A DNA stretch of 64,000 nucleotides, taken from assembly GCA_034766995.1 (NCBI GenBank), contig CM068313.1:8081961-8145960 (forward strand), read 5' to 3'. Of the stretch, positions 55,860 through 64,000 are shown in pieces; the stretch's first letter is position 1; each line of letters opens with the position of its first letter. The stretch is from Acanthacorydalis orientalis (lineage: Eukaryota; Arthropoda; Insecta; Megaloptera; Corydalidae). The notes under the pieces are model-generated. The model was not told where the DNA came from. It saw only the letters and a program-made list of their open reading frames with translations, and did no database searches. Made by a program: the position numbers and the translations under genes.

Positions 55860-56150
55860 TAATCCGTATCTGATACGCGAGGGCCACCCGACCGGCGAAC
55901 GCGAACGTTATGCGTACACCCGGCGGGCAATAAAAACAAACGGACGACCATTAGGAAAAAATGAGCGACGAAAAAGAAAAGAAAAATCGTCGGAAAATGT
56001 CATGTGAAGCTGTCGCATCGGTTGTCCAAAATTAGTACCCATAACTCTGAGACTCGCGCTTCCTTCATTCGTCCCTATCGTTATCTCGCTCGCACTCGCA
56101 CGTTATAGTTCATCATCGGTCGGAAGTTTCCTCTCACAAATTGTAATTCT
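55860..56150. promoter_or_regulatory. CG-rich candidate regulatory block
   Basis: It starts sharply with GATACGCGAGGGCCACCCGA and CCGGCGAACGCGAACG, continues through GGCGGGCAATAAAAAC and CGACCATTAGG, and ends with CGCTCGCACTCGCACG. No coding frame spans it. Its size and CpG content resemble the other islands, and it is the most CG-rich of them along with 60700-61080. Confidence 0.35.
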
Positions 56151-56232
56151 TTTTTTTTGACGGTCGACAGTACGTAATATCCGGAAAAGTGATTCTTGTT
56201 CTGAAAGTAACATCCATCCTATAAGTATATTC

Positions 56233-56235
<3 letters not shown>

Positions 56236-56298
<63 letters not shown>
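56236..56298. repeat. (TA)n microsatellite
   Basis: Uninterrupted TA run of about 63 bp. Confidence 0.95.
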
Positions 56299-56299
<1 letters not shown>

Positions 56300-56301
<2 letters not shown>

Positions 56302-56831
56302 ACTTTGATATTTTATCGATTTTGCGTTTATTAAGTGTTGATAATTATATTGATATCTTTACTAATTGGATTTTCTTTGCTCATATCTAATTATATTACA
56401 TTTTTTTTATAACAAAATCTTATTTAAAGATTGTTAAACAATTTAAAATTCCTAAATACTTTTTCTATATTATTTGTATTAACTTAGAATTTAATATGTT
56501 AAAAATATAAAATATAGTAAAAACATTTTTATTGTTTCATTGCTTAAGCAGGGATCTGACAAAAAGCTTTGGCTTGTTTTTTATTCAGTTTTCGTATAAA
56601 CATGATTGTTTATAAGACACAGTGTAAATTCAATCTACAAGGAATATAAAATTTATTGTCTGTTTATGATTATTAAGTAGATGAAGTGAAAAAGAATAGA
56701 CAGTAAAACTAGACAAAGAAATAGCAAATCAGATGGTTAGTTGGTTATTAGGGCAGCAGAGAACTCCAATACAGGGTTCTCAGTTAAAAGTAGAGAACTA
56801 AAATTTGATAGATTCTATTGCTTTTATCAGG

Positions 56832-56835
<4 letters not shown>
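56300..56835. other. AT-rich gap
   Basis: No feature recognised. Lies between two long TA runs. Confidence 0.45.

Positions 56836-56836
<1 letters not shown>

Positions 56837-56899
<63 letters not shown>
56837..56899. repeat. (TA)n microsatellite
   Basis: Uninterrupted TA run of about 63 bp. Confidence 0.95.
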
Positions 56900-56901
<2 letters not shown>

Positions 56902-57224
56902 TATTTCATAAAAATGTCAGAAGCAATAATGAATGAATAAGTTAGTAATTTTGTTCATTTATTATTTACTACAGTTTGATAAAAGAATAATCTTTAAATA
57001 TTTATTAAAATAAATAGAAATTAAATTAAAAATATACAAGAATATACGTAAAGAATTTATTAAGAAAGAATTTTTTCAAGAAAATTTTACTTGAAAGTAG
57101 TATTTTTAAGTGAAAATATCGCCGTGGTCGAAAAATAACTATTTTATTTAAAAAAAGCATTCAAATGCTTTACAAGATTTAATCTTCCACACATGCATTT
57201 TTCTATCACTCCACAGAACTTATA

Positions 57225-57345
57225 TAAATTAAAAAAAAATATTCAATAAATTATTAATAATCTATTCGATTATAAAAAAAACTGTGGCTTGTGGGGTGAA
57301 AAAGAATTAATTAGTGATAATAATTTATCCAAAGCAACAAAAGTA
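57225..57345. repeat. FB-1 right half
   Basis: AATATTCAATAAATTATTAA, CTGTGGCTTGTGGGGTGAAA and AAGAATTAATTAGTGATAAT. Left arm missing; a left half follows 45 bp later. Confidence 0.6.
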
Positions 57346-57389
57346 GTATTATAAGCGTTAATCTTGGTAATATTTAAAATAAAATTTTA

Positions 57390-57560
57390 TCTATTTCACA
57401 AATGAATTCTTTTTTCACCAGACAAATCAAACTAGAATTTTTATAATCAAAAATATTCATTAAATTATTATTGGTTATTGTTGATTCTTGCTTGTGCTCA
57501 TTTCGATAACAATTCCATTTCACTCAGCGTCAAATTACAGAAAAATATGATTAGATATTT
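57390..57560. repeat. FB-1 left half
   Basis: CTATTTCACAAATGAATTCT, TTTTCACCAGACAAATCAAA, TAATCAAAAATATTCATTAA, GCTCATTTCGATAACAATTC and CACTCAGCGTCAAATTACAG. Together with the preceding right half the order is right-then-left, as if two elements lost their outer arms or recombined. Confidence 0.65.
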
Positions 57561-57840
57561 TTAAACGATTTCAAATAATAAAATCGTTGCATTATAGTTT
57601 TTGTTTCATGCTGATAATTGATTCTAGGTAGCTCGATGCTTCATGGAATTTAATATCTGATTGATCCAAAATAATAATAAGGTTTTCATAAGAAGATTAA
57701 GATTACATATGCTGGATATTAGGTTTCTATAACATGAATCAAATTGGCAAGTAAGTTAATTATAAAACTAATTAGACATATTTATAGCAAGAGATAAATA
57801 TTTGACTGAGATATACACAAGTTCGATATTATTCGCTTAT

Positions 57841-57913
57841 TAGGGAAATAATAGCGGTTTGACATTCAAATTCATATACATTTCCGCAATTATTTTCCTA
57901 CCAAACTAATAAA
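57841..57913. mobile_element. Mini-mariner (MITE), copy 1
   Basis: A degenerate left end (TTAGGGAAATAATAGCGGTT) and the right end GCAATTATTTTCCTACCAAA are separated only by GACATTCAAATTCATATACA. The centre matches the 3' end of the longer derivative at 41969-42535. Confidence 0.7.
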
Positions 57914-58069
57914 TGTACGTTAAAATACTAGTGAGGTTTTAATAATAAGAATAAGATTATATATGCTTGATAATTGGGATTATATAACATAAATCAAATT
58001 AGCAAATAATATAATTATAGAGAAAGAGTTAAATATTTGAGTAAGATATACACAAGTTTGATAGTATTA

Positions 58070-58147
58070 GATTGGTAGGAAAATAATTGCGTTTTATGAC
58101 TTTCAAATTCATGTATATTTCTGCAATTATTTTCCTATCAACTTTAT
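58070..58147. mobile_element. Mini-mariner (MITE), copy 2
   Basis: TTAGATTGGTAGGAAAATAA at the left and CAATTATTTTCCTATCAACT at the right, with TATGACTTTCAAATTCATG between. Confidence 0.75.
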
Positions 58148-58316
58148 AACAAAAAGTTGAAATGATAATAAGGTTTTAATAATAAGGATAAGATTATATA
58201 TGCTTGATATTAGTATCATATAATATGAATAAAATTAGCAAGTAATATAATTATGACACATTTACAGCAAGAGATATAAATATTTGAGTAAAATATACAC
58301 AAGTTTAATAGTATTA

Positions 58317-58393
58317 GGTTGGCAGGACAATAATTGCGGTTTAAGACCGTCAAATTCATATACATTTACGCAATTATTTTCCTACCAACCTTA
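58317..58393. mobile_element. Mini-mariner (MITE), copy 3
   Basis: TTAGGTTGGCAGGACAATAA and GCAATTATTTTCCTACCAAC form a near-perfect inverted pair around AAGACCGTCAAATTCATA. This copy has the best preserved ends. Confidence 0.8.
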
Positions 58394-58399
58394 TTAAAA

Positions 58400-58915
58400 A
58401 ACACATTTGTTAATAAGAGATAAATTTTTGAGTGATATATATATATATATATGTTTGATATTAAAAATACATTAAATAATTCAAATAACAAGTCTTTAAT
58501 CAGAAAAACATGGACGCATATCATTGATCTCTAGGTATACAGAGACTAAACTCAGTTCTCTGAAAATCTTACAAATCTCACTTATCACCTCTCTGTAATT
58601 AATCGCATTTGGATTAATTCGTCGCACATCTTGAACACACGGCACGGCGTCAATTCGTTTAAGGGCATTTTGAAAATTTTCAACGCACGCACACAACACG
58701 GTACGCAATAAAGAGAAATGATGCATGCATGCATGGAAAACTATCATTCTTGTCGTTTCATTAAACGCTCCATTATCATTTTAGCGTACACATTAACGTT
58801 GCCGAGGGAAATGACGCAATGCGCATCACGGATTATTATACACAAGTACCAACTTCTAAGAAAATATTGACACTGTTCGCGGAGTGTATGGAACAGTATT
58901 TTCATAATATACTTA
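58400..58915. other. Gap with a balanced-composition patch
   Basis: 58600-58880 is CG-richer (GGCACGGCGTCAATTCG, CACGGTACGCAATAAAG, ACGTTGCCGAGGGAAATGAC, TGCGCATCACGG) and includes TGCATGCATGCATG. It is open on the minus strand at 58496-58747 without a recognisable domain. Possible enhancer or exon, undecided. Confidence 0.3.
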
Positions 58916-58916
58916 C

Positions 58917-58973
58917 TTCTTCTTCGTCTCGAGGATTAGTATACTGTTTGTTTTTGTTGAAATTAATTACAAT
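58917..58973 (-). other. Possible small minus-strand exon
   Basis: On the minus strand a frame reads SIVINFNKNKQYTNPRDEEE and is followed by GTAAGTATAT, a consensus donor. The acceptor (TATTATATAGTCAG) lacks a pyrimidine tract. The match could be chance. Confidence 0.15.
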
Positions 58974-59036
58974 AGACTGACTATATAATACATGCAAATT
59001 TATTCCATACTTTATATATGTATATATTATCATTAT

Positions 59037-59038
59037 AT

Positions 59039-59081
<43 letters not shown>
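59037..59081. repeat. Compound (CA)n-(TA)n microsatellite
   Basis: ACACACACACACACACACAC then a TA run. Confidence 0.9.
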
Positions 59082-59234
59082 ACTTACAACTGTTGTATTT
59101 TTTAACAACTGTTAAGAAATGGCTTTGTGTCGAGAGGTTGAGCTTTGATTTAAATTGAAATCAACCTGACTGTGTTAATAACATAATTGTTTTTAAAAAA
59201 ATATTAAATACTTTTAAAAAATACATTTTCTCTT

Positions 59235-59425
59235 ACTATACCAATCATAAAAAAAATCTGTTTAAAAATGTTCATTGAACGATTATTGATCAGTTTTGAA
59301 TTATGCTTATACCCATTTCGATGGAGATGGAATCATTCTCAGTGAACTAACATGCTGAAAAATCTTAAAAACATTAATGGTTTGTGTGCTGAGAAAACAA
59401 TTTATGTATGAATGTGAATTTATCC
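59235..59425. repeat. FB-1 copy, asymmetric
   Basis: The left arm runs AAAAATGTTCATTGAACGAT, TATACCCATTTCGATGGAGA and ATCATTCTCAGTGAACTAAC. The right side keeps only the outer part: ATGGTTTGTGTGCTGAGAAA and AATGTGAATTTATCCTTAG. Confidence 0.7.
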
Positions 59426-59429
59426 TTAG

Positions 59430-59960
59430 AATTTTATTGATGTTCAATAATTGCTCATGTTGACATCGTTCTGAAATAATTTGAAAACAAATGTCTCTGA
59501 TTTTTTTATTAATTAATTTTAGAAAAATAGTAACAACCATAGTTCTTGCAATTTCGGAAAAGTTTTTTTTTATATTGATGTGTGAACGATACCATTACCT
59601 GGAAAAAATACTGTCTTGAAGAAACAAGTTTTATAGTTTATTTTTCATATTTTTTTTTATTTTTAAAAACTGATGAATTATCTACTGTTTAAACATTTTT
59701 TTTTATAAGTTTCATTGATTCCATAATTTTAAATATTTTCTTACTTTAGGCGTGTCTAATTTCTGAGTAATATTTCTGATAGATTTCCTCGTGATTGGTC
59801 ACTCTTCTATATAGTGTGAATTTCTGTTCAAATTCTTTTAGATAAAACTGTAGCAGCTTTCAGTGTTCAACAGTACAGTGATATTGATTTAAACAAATGG
59901 AAAAAATTGATTCTTTACCCTAATTGATTACTTCGTTTTAGATTTATATGAATTGGTAAT
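59430..59960. other. AT-rich gap
   Basis: Nothing recognised. The minus frame at 59307-59540 overlaps the repeat. Confidence 0.45.
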
Positions 59961-59967
59961 TGCATAT

Positions 59968-60152
59968 AAACAGTTCTGACATTGTGGTTAAATTCGCTTT
60001 CGCAAATGAATTCTTTCATTCATTCTACAAATTACAGAAAACTTTCAATCAATGCTATTCCATAAATAATTATTGATTATTTTCGATTGATGCTTATATG
60101 CTTTACAGAGGCACCACCATTATCTTCAGAGCCTCAAATTACCGAAAAATCT
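59968..60152. repeat. FB-1 left half with intact outer end
   Basis: AACAGTTCTGACATTGTGGT, TTCGCTTTCGCAAATGAATT, AATAATTATTGATTATTTTC and CACCATTATCTTCAGAGCCT. It preserves the terminal motif ACAGTTCTGACA. Confidence 0.7.
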
Positions 60153-60172
60153 AACTTTTTAAAATAGAATCT

Positions 60173-60176
<4 letters not shown>

Positions 60177-60224
<48 letters not shown>
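60177..60224. repeat. (TA)n microsatellite
   Basis: Uninterrupted TA run of about 47 bp. Confidence 0.95.
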
Positions 60225-60227
<3 letters not shown>

Positions 60228-60690
60228 ACTTTTTACTCTGTCTTAATGCACTTTTTCAATTCTTTTAACTTGATTTGAATTCTAGACGGAAAAAATAAGA
60301 TCATACTACGGAGAACCACAAACCAACATGAATTCATAAAATGAAATATAAGTCTAACCTTTTACATGTATACTAAGAGTCTATTTTTTTGTTTAATCTT
60401 TTCTTAATTTCGCGTTTTTCAAAATTAATATATTCGTTTTAAATTTAAAACCTTTCATTTAAAGTACATTATTTTTATTAGTTCTTATTTATTCCCCATA
60501 GCTGAATTTTTCTCATCTTGTATTATAAATGAAGGAGCTTGTTTCTCTCTCTTTTTCCTGTATGTGTGTGTGTGTACATATATTTATATATATATATGAG
60601 ATTTCAAAAAGTGAATTATATTTATTTTTTGGTTTATATCTAAGCCGCATGATTAGTTCATGATCAGTAGTTTAATACATTCGAATCAAA
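60225..60690. other. AT-rich gap
   Basis: A (TG)(TA) run at 60562-60598. Nothing else recognised. Confidence 0.45.
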
Positions 60691-60699
60691 GATCTCTTT

Positions 60700-61080
60700 C
60701 ACGAATTGTGTTCAATCCGTGTTACAATCAAACCGTTTCTAAACTCGATTCAATATTCAACGAGCGGTTTGAACGGTGGGAGTCGAACCGATTGTATTGA
60801 ACATACATCGAGGCTATCTGTGTTTCATTACAATCAACCACCGCACCAGCACGTAATACAATATTCGTGTCACGTGACGTGTGACGTCACGGATGAGTGA
60901 CGGCATCTGCGTGCCGTGGCATGCCGCAGAGGGCCAAGAAGACAGCGGCAGTGCGCGCGCGTTGTGACTGACACCCCTGTGTCAAAGGTGGTGTCCACTC
61001 GTGGTTCCACTCTTCCACAACGTCGACATGCATCCAAACAGGTTTCTTACGTACGTACGTGACGGAATTTCGTGTTTCCG
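60700..61080 (+). promoter_or_regulatory. CG-rich island with E-box and full CRE site
   Basis: TCACGTGA (60870-60877) and TGACGTCA (60882-60889) are perfect palindromic sites for bHLH and CREB/ATF-type factors, with another TGACGT between them. The following 120 bp are strongly CG-rich (GGCATCTGCGTGCCGTGGC, GCAGTGCGCGCGCGTTG) and contain GACACCCCTGTGTC, an imperfect palindrome. TACGTACGTACGTGACG lies at 61049. The island is the best promoter or enhancer candidate on sequence motifs, though no TATA box or exon was identified. The frame 60706-60900 resembles nothing known. Confidence 0.45.
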
Positions 61081-61089
61081 ATAGATCAT

Positions 61090-61420
61090 TTTTCGGATAT
61101 GTTCAAATAAAATGCATTATTTCCTTGTTTGTTATTCAATACAAACGATACTTGCTTTTATGTACGTTTCTTTTTTCAGTTACGATTGTTGGTGGAGAAC
61201 GTGAAATGAATAGAACTTTTTTTTATTTTGATATTTACTATGAATATTAAATATACTAAATTGATTGTCTAATTATGATAATAAAATTACTATTTAATTT
61301 CTATAATTATTAAATTTAAATTTGTAATTAGATTTGTTTTAAATTGTTTTCAATCTTACAAATTAATCTGCTTAATAATTAATTTATTTTCATGAATTAA
61401 TTATTATTTCGGCCACTGAA
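61090..61420. other. AT-rich gap
   Basis: No feature recognised. The frame 61059-61250 has no motif. Confidence 0.45.
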
Positions 61421-61424
61421 TCAT

Positions 61425-61690
61425 AAGAAAATATTCTGGTTAAAATTGATTTATAATTCATTATCGACCATTTTTGATTATTACTTATTCCCATTTTGAA
61501 CTTTAAAGTTCCAAAAGACAGAAAAATCTAAATAATTAGATTTTTCTGCATCTCTGTAGTATATATTGCATCGTCATTGAAATGTGCATAATCAACATTC
61601 AAATATAATCAATAATGATTTATCGAACAACTTTGAAAACAACAAACTTAAAAAAGAATTAAATTTAGGACCACTATATTAGACGTTTAT
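61425..61690. repeat. FB-1 foldback copy, two-armed
   Basis: The centre is clear: AAAGACAGAAAAATCTAAAT meets AATTAGATTTTTCTGCATCT, a near-perfect hairpin at 61512-61549. The arms continue with TTTTTGATTATTACTTATTC on the left and GAAATGTGCATAATCAACAT, AATCAATAATGATTTATCG on the right. Confidence 0.75.
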
Positions 61691-61694
61691 ATTT

Positions 61695-62036
61695 TTTTAA
61701 AAAACATGTTAGATTTGTATTCTGTAATTTTTAACATCTACACATTTTTTTCTCATCAAAGTAGAACTAACATTAACTTATTAAATTTAGGATCGTAGTT
61801 CTAAATTTTTCACAATTTGTTCTCTTCCTTACTACCTTCACTTTTTATATCAATATATGATTAGATATTTTATCGACAAAACACAAGCAGTCAAAAAGCA
61901 GTAGTTATATGAAAAAATATAATAAAATAAAGTTTCTTCATGGTTCATTTTATGATTTTTTAAACCACTTGATTGGTCGTTTTATATATTTTCAAATTTC
62001 GATTTTCTAGTTCGTCAAAAAGTATTTAAAGTTTAC

Positions 62037-62097
<61 letters not shown>

Positions 62098-62935
62098 CGC
62101 ACATAGTGTGTTATAAATAAAAAAAAATCCGAACTCTAATGTATTACAAGCTTGGACAATGTAGGCCGTTTTTGATAAATAGAACGAATGAATAATGATT
62201 ATTCCCTCGTATATTTTTACTTCGATATATTGGATTTTCGAACCGATGTCACGCTGTGGTTAATAAATCGTCTCAAAAAATATTTTAGAAATGCATGAAA
62301 CGTCCACGTTGTCAATCACAACACCAAACGTGCTTCAATCCAGCGGTGGACAGAGTGACGTTTCACATGTAGTACTTTTTTTTAAAAAAAAACCTCCAAT
62401 ACGTCAGCTTGAATTTTTGTTGCTGTTGTTTCGATTAAAAACTGCTCTATACATTTTTTTCTCCTTTAATATAGATATGAAAAAGAAGGAATTTTGTTTA
62501 TTTAAGAAAATTGGGTGAATAGTTTGAAAGATTTTTAATATCTTTTGTAGTCAAATATAAAATGAAAGAACTTTTACAATAAAATATAAAATAAGTATAA
62601 TCTTTTAATGTATGTGAATTTTTATGAAAACGATTGTGTATTTTATTTTCTAGAATTCAATTTTAGTGTTACAGAAACACATAATTTAAATTGAAAATAA
62701 ATGATTTATAGATGAATAAAAAGAGAATATATGTTATAAATAATTATATCAAGTTCTTGAATTAAAACTAAAAAAAAATATAATAATTTTGTACATTTTA
62801 TGTCGCAATAATCATGGATTTATCTTAGTCGCACATTACAGAGTTATTTATGGTTGGAGTTCGCTTAAGTCTCAATTCCTAGATGTCTTATTAAGATAAC
62901 TCTACAAGTCACAGTAGTTGTTAGCACTGAGGTCA
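61695..62935. other. AT-rich gap with TA run and small CG patch
   Basis: A long (TA)n lies at 62039-62093. 62240-62370 is more balanced (AACCGATGTCACGCTGTGG, ACGTCCACGTTGTCAATCAC), and the plus frame 62291-62518 crosses it without a known motif. Confidence 0.45.
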
Positions 62936-62939
62936 CTTC

Positions 62940-63290
62940 AACATGTTTACTCCTCCACATACGAATATTTTTTTATGATCAAAAATGTTCAATAATTGAT
63001 GATTGATCATTTTTAATTGTTGTTTATTAGCATTTCGATGCCGATTTTATCATATTTAGAGTGTCAATTTGTTATTTTAGGTTTAAGGACGTGTCGAAGT
63101 CTAAGGTCATTAGCGCCTATTTTAGAATATGAAGGTAGAGAGTACTTTTCGGTATAAAAATATGAAGAGTATATTTTTCTTTAACTTTGCTTTTTAAAGA
63201 TGACTACATCGTTTAAGCAAAAATAATCAAAAATCAGTGATTGCATATTTTTGATTAGAATTTTTTTTATAGTTTGCAGAAAAGTGAAAG
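62940..63290. repeat. FB-1 copy with split centre
   Basis: The left arm runs ATGATCAAAAATGTTCAATA, ATTGATGATTGATCATTTTT, TAGCATTTCGATGCCGATT and TCATATTTAGAGTGTCAATT. The right arm restarts near 63180 with TTTAAAGATGACTACATCG and AAATAATCAAAAATCAGTGA. The 100-bp centre (TTAAGGACGTGTCGAAGTC region) is unrelated to the family and may be a small insertion. Confidence 0.65.
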
Positions 63291-63657
63291 TCACTCAAAA
63301 AACAAGTCACTCTTTAATATCCAGCTGAGACTAATCTATGGTATTAAAAATAATGAAGATGTTCAAGCTTGTTAAAACAGTGGAATATGATTTGTTCTTT
63401 GTTGACTCTTTCAGTTTGCTAGTACTCAGTCAATTAACAAATTTATTTCAGTCGATTCTTTTTATTAGTATTTTGTATTTGATTCCTTTAATTTAAAAAT
63501 AGATTTTATTATTTTTATTATTTTAAAATCCATGTTGTTTGAAAAATTGGAGATAAAAGAATTTCATAAAGAATATTACGCGATGAATCTAATTAAAAAG
63601 GTATATTTTTTGTTTTGCAGACCTCTTGGTATTCATATTATAGTTTTTTTGTATTGA

Positions 63658-63796
63658 CCCTTTTTACTGAAATGACGAGTCAAACTCGTCATGAACTTTC
63701 TTTCCCAAAGAAGGAAATAACGAGCTGCACTCGTCAAGAATATTTAAATTATATATCTGTGCAATATTGTCTGCAAATAAATTGCAATAGAAAGGG
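63658..63796. mobile_element. piggyBac-like miniature element
   Basis: The left end CCCTTTTTACTG follows TTGA (a decayed TTAA, 63654-63657). The right end AATAGAAAGGG precedes TTAA (63797-63800). Subterminal hairpins are present: GACGAGT-CAA-ACTCGTC at 63674-63690 and ACGAG-CTGCA-CTCGT at 63720-63734. ACTCGTC also occurs at the left end of the 34548 element, tying the two together. Only 139 bp and without coding capacity. Confidence 0.65.
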
Positions 63797-63859
63797 TTAA
63801 TAAAATAGTTTATTACTATCATGAATGATTTCTGTTCACCTAACTACAAAAAAATATTA

Positions 63860-64000
63860 GTAATTATAATTTCTGAATAATCATTTCTTAATAATCATTT
63901 TAATTATCAATTTCTTGATAATAATTATTGATCACTTTTATTTGTTTCTTATGTTTGTTTGGGTAATGATGCCATCTTTATCATCTTCAGTGTGATGGAT
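63860..64000. repeat. FB-1 left half, cut by window edge
   Basis: AATAATTATTGATCACTTTT, TGTTTCTTATGTTTGTTTGG and TGATGCCATCTTTATCATCT, CAGTGTGATGG follow the left-arm order. The remainder lies beyond the window. Confidence 0.55.

Larger units (their letters stand above)
57679..58400. repeat. ~240-bp tandem repeat carrying mini-mariner elements
   Basis: The word AGGTTTT (TTTCATAAGAAG in unit 1, TAATAATAAG in the others) starts units at about 57680, 57934 and 58171. Each continues with AAGATTA..ATATGCT, an ATGAATCAAATT-like block, CAAGAGATAAATATTTGA-like sequence and ATATACACAAGTTT, and then one mini-mariner of 75-80 bp. Spacings are about 254 and 237 bp. The array fades past 58400. Confidence 0.8.

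Noticed and set aside
1..64000. CRISPR array, operons, bacterial promoters or ribosome binding sites
   Set aside because: No short regularly spaced repeats and no prokaryotic gene organisation; composition, splice-type signals and transposons are eukaryotic.
1..64000. Endogenous viral or LTR retrotransposon sequence
   Set aside because: No reverse transcriptase, integrase or capsid-like frames and no paired LTR-like direct repeats could be seen.

Overview
The window is non-coding DNA from an AT-rich animal nuclear genome, most likely an insect. Nothing in it is bacterial: there are no operons, no long open frames and no rRNA or canonical tRNA genes. The evidence is the very AT-rich base composition, dozens of (TA)n microsatellites, small CG-rich patches, GTAAGT-type splice donors, and decayed mariner/Tc1, piggyBac-like and hAT-like DNA transposons of kinds common in insects. 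I cannot name the species. No complete protein-coding gene can be supported; most open frames are chance, transposase relics, or Ile-Tyr translations of TA repeats.

Layout. 1-870 is a tandem array with a unit of about 512 bp, and the same unit recurs in opposite orientation at 10300-11860. 4505-5529, 13081-13370, 18110-18862 and 26652-26970 are internally deleted mariner copies with ends TTAGGTGTAC. 7131-7701, 30580-31138 and 41969-42535 are a second mariner family (ends TTAGGTTGGTAGG) that lost the catalytic domain but kept part of the helix-turn-helix coding region. Three roughly 80-bp remnants of that family sit inside a tandem repeat at 57679-58400. A third, degenerate mariner transposase lies at 15408-16026 (minus strand) beside a large inverted repeat (16139-16462). 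Non-autonomous elements with TTAA-flanked CCCTTTG ends (piggyBac-like) lie at 18448-18756, 34548-34831 and 63658-63796. hAT-like short elements lie at 28342-28756 and 50537-50878. A roughly 200-bp family with GGGTGATTC ends occurs at 19019-19228, 32085-32213 and 52724-52917.

The dominant repeat is a foldback family I do not recognise, called FB-1 here. Its arms are about 170 nt and near-inverted, ending in ACAGTTCTGACACTG. There are about 25 full or half copies, concentrated between 25 kb and the end of the window.

Possible gene signals are few. The best is a plus-strand pair: a TATA box with a short candidate first exon ending in GTAAGT near 27698-27804, and a small candidate exon at 31327-31372 with a strong acceptor, a start codon (MHRNNSSKPVKH) and a GTAAGT donor. 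A CG-rich open block at 53886-54335 could be another exon or a promoter. Several CG-rich islands (1500-1960, 6100-6600, 12300-12640, 17220-17470, 25890-26100, 45540-45960, 55860-56150, 60700-61080) look like regulatory or conserved non-coding DNA. The simplest reading is that the window is intergenic or lies in very long introns, with its bulk made of transposon debris and microsatellites.
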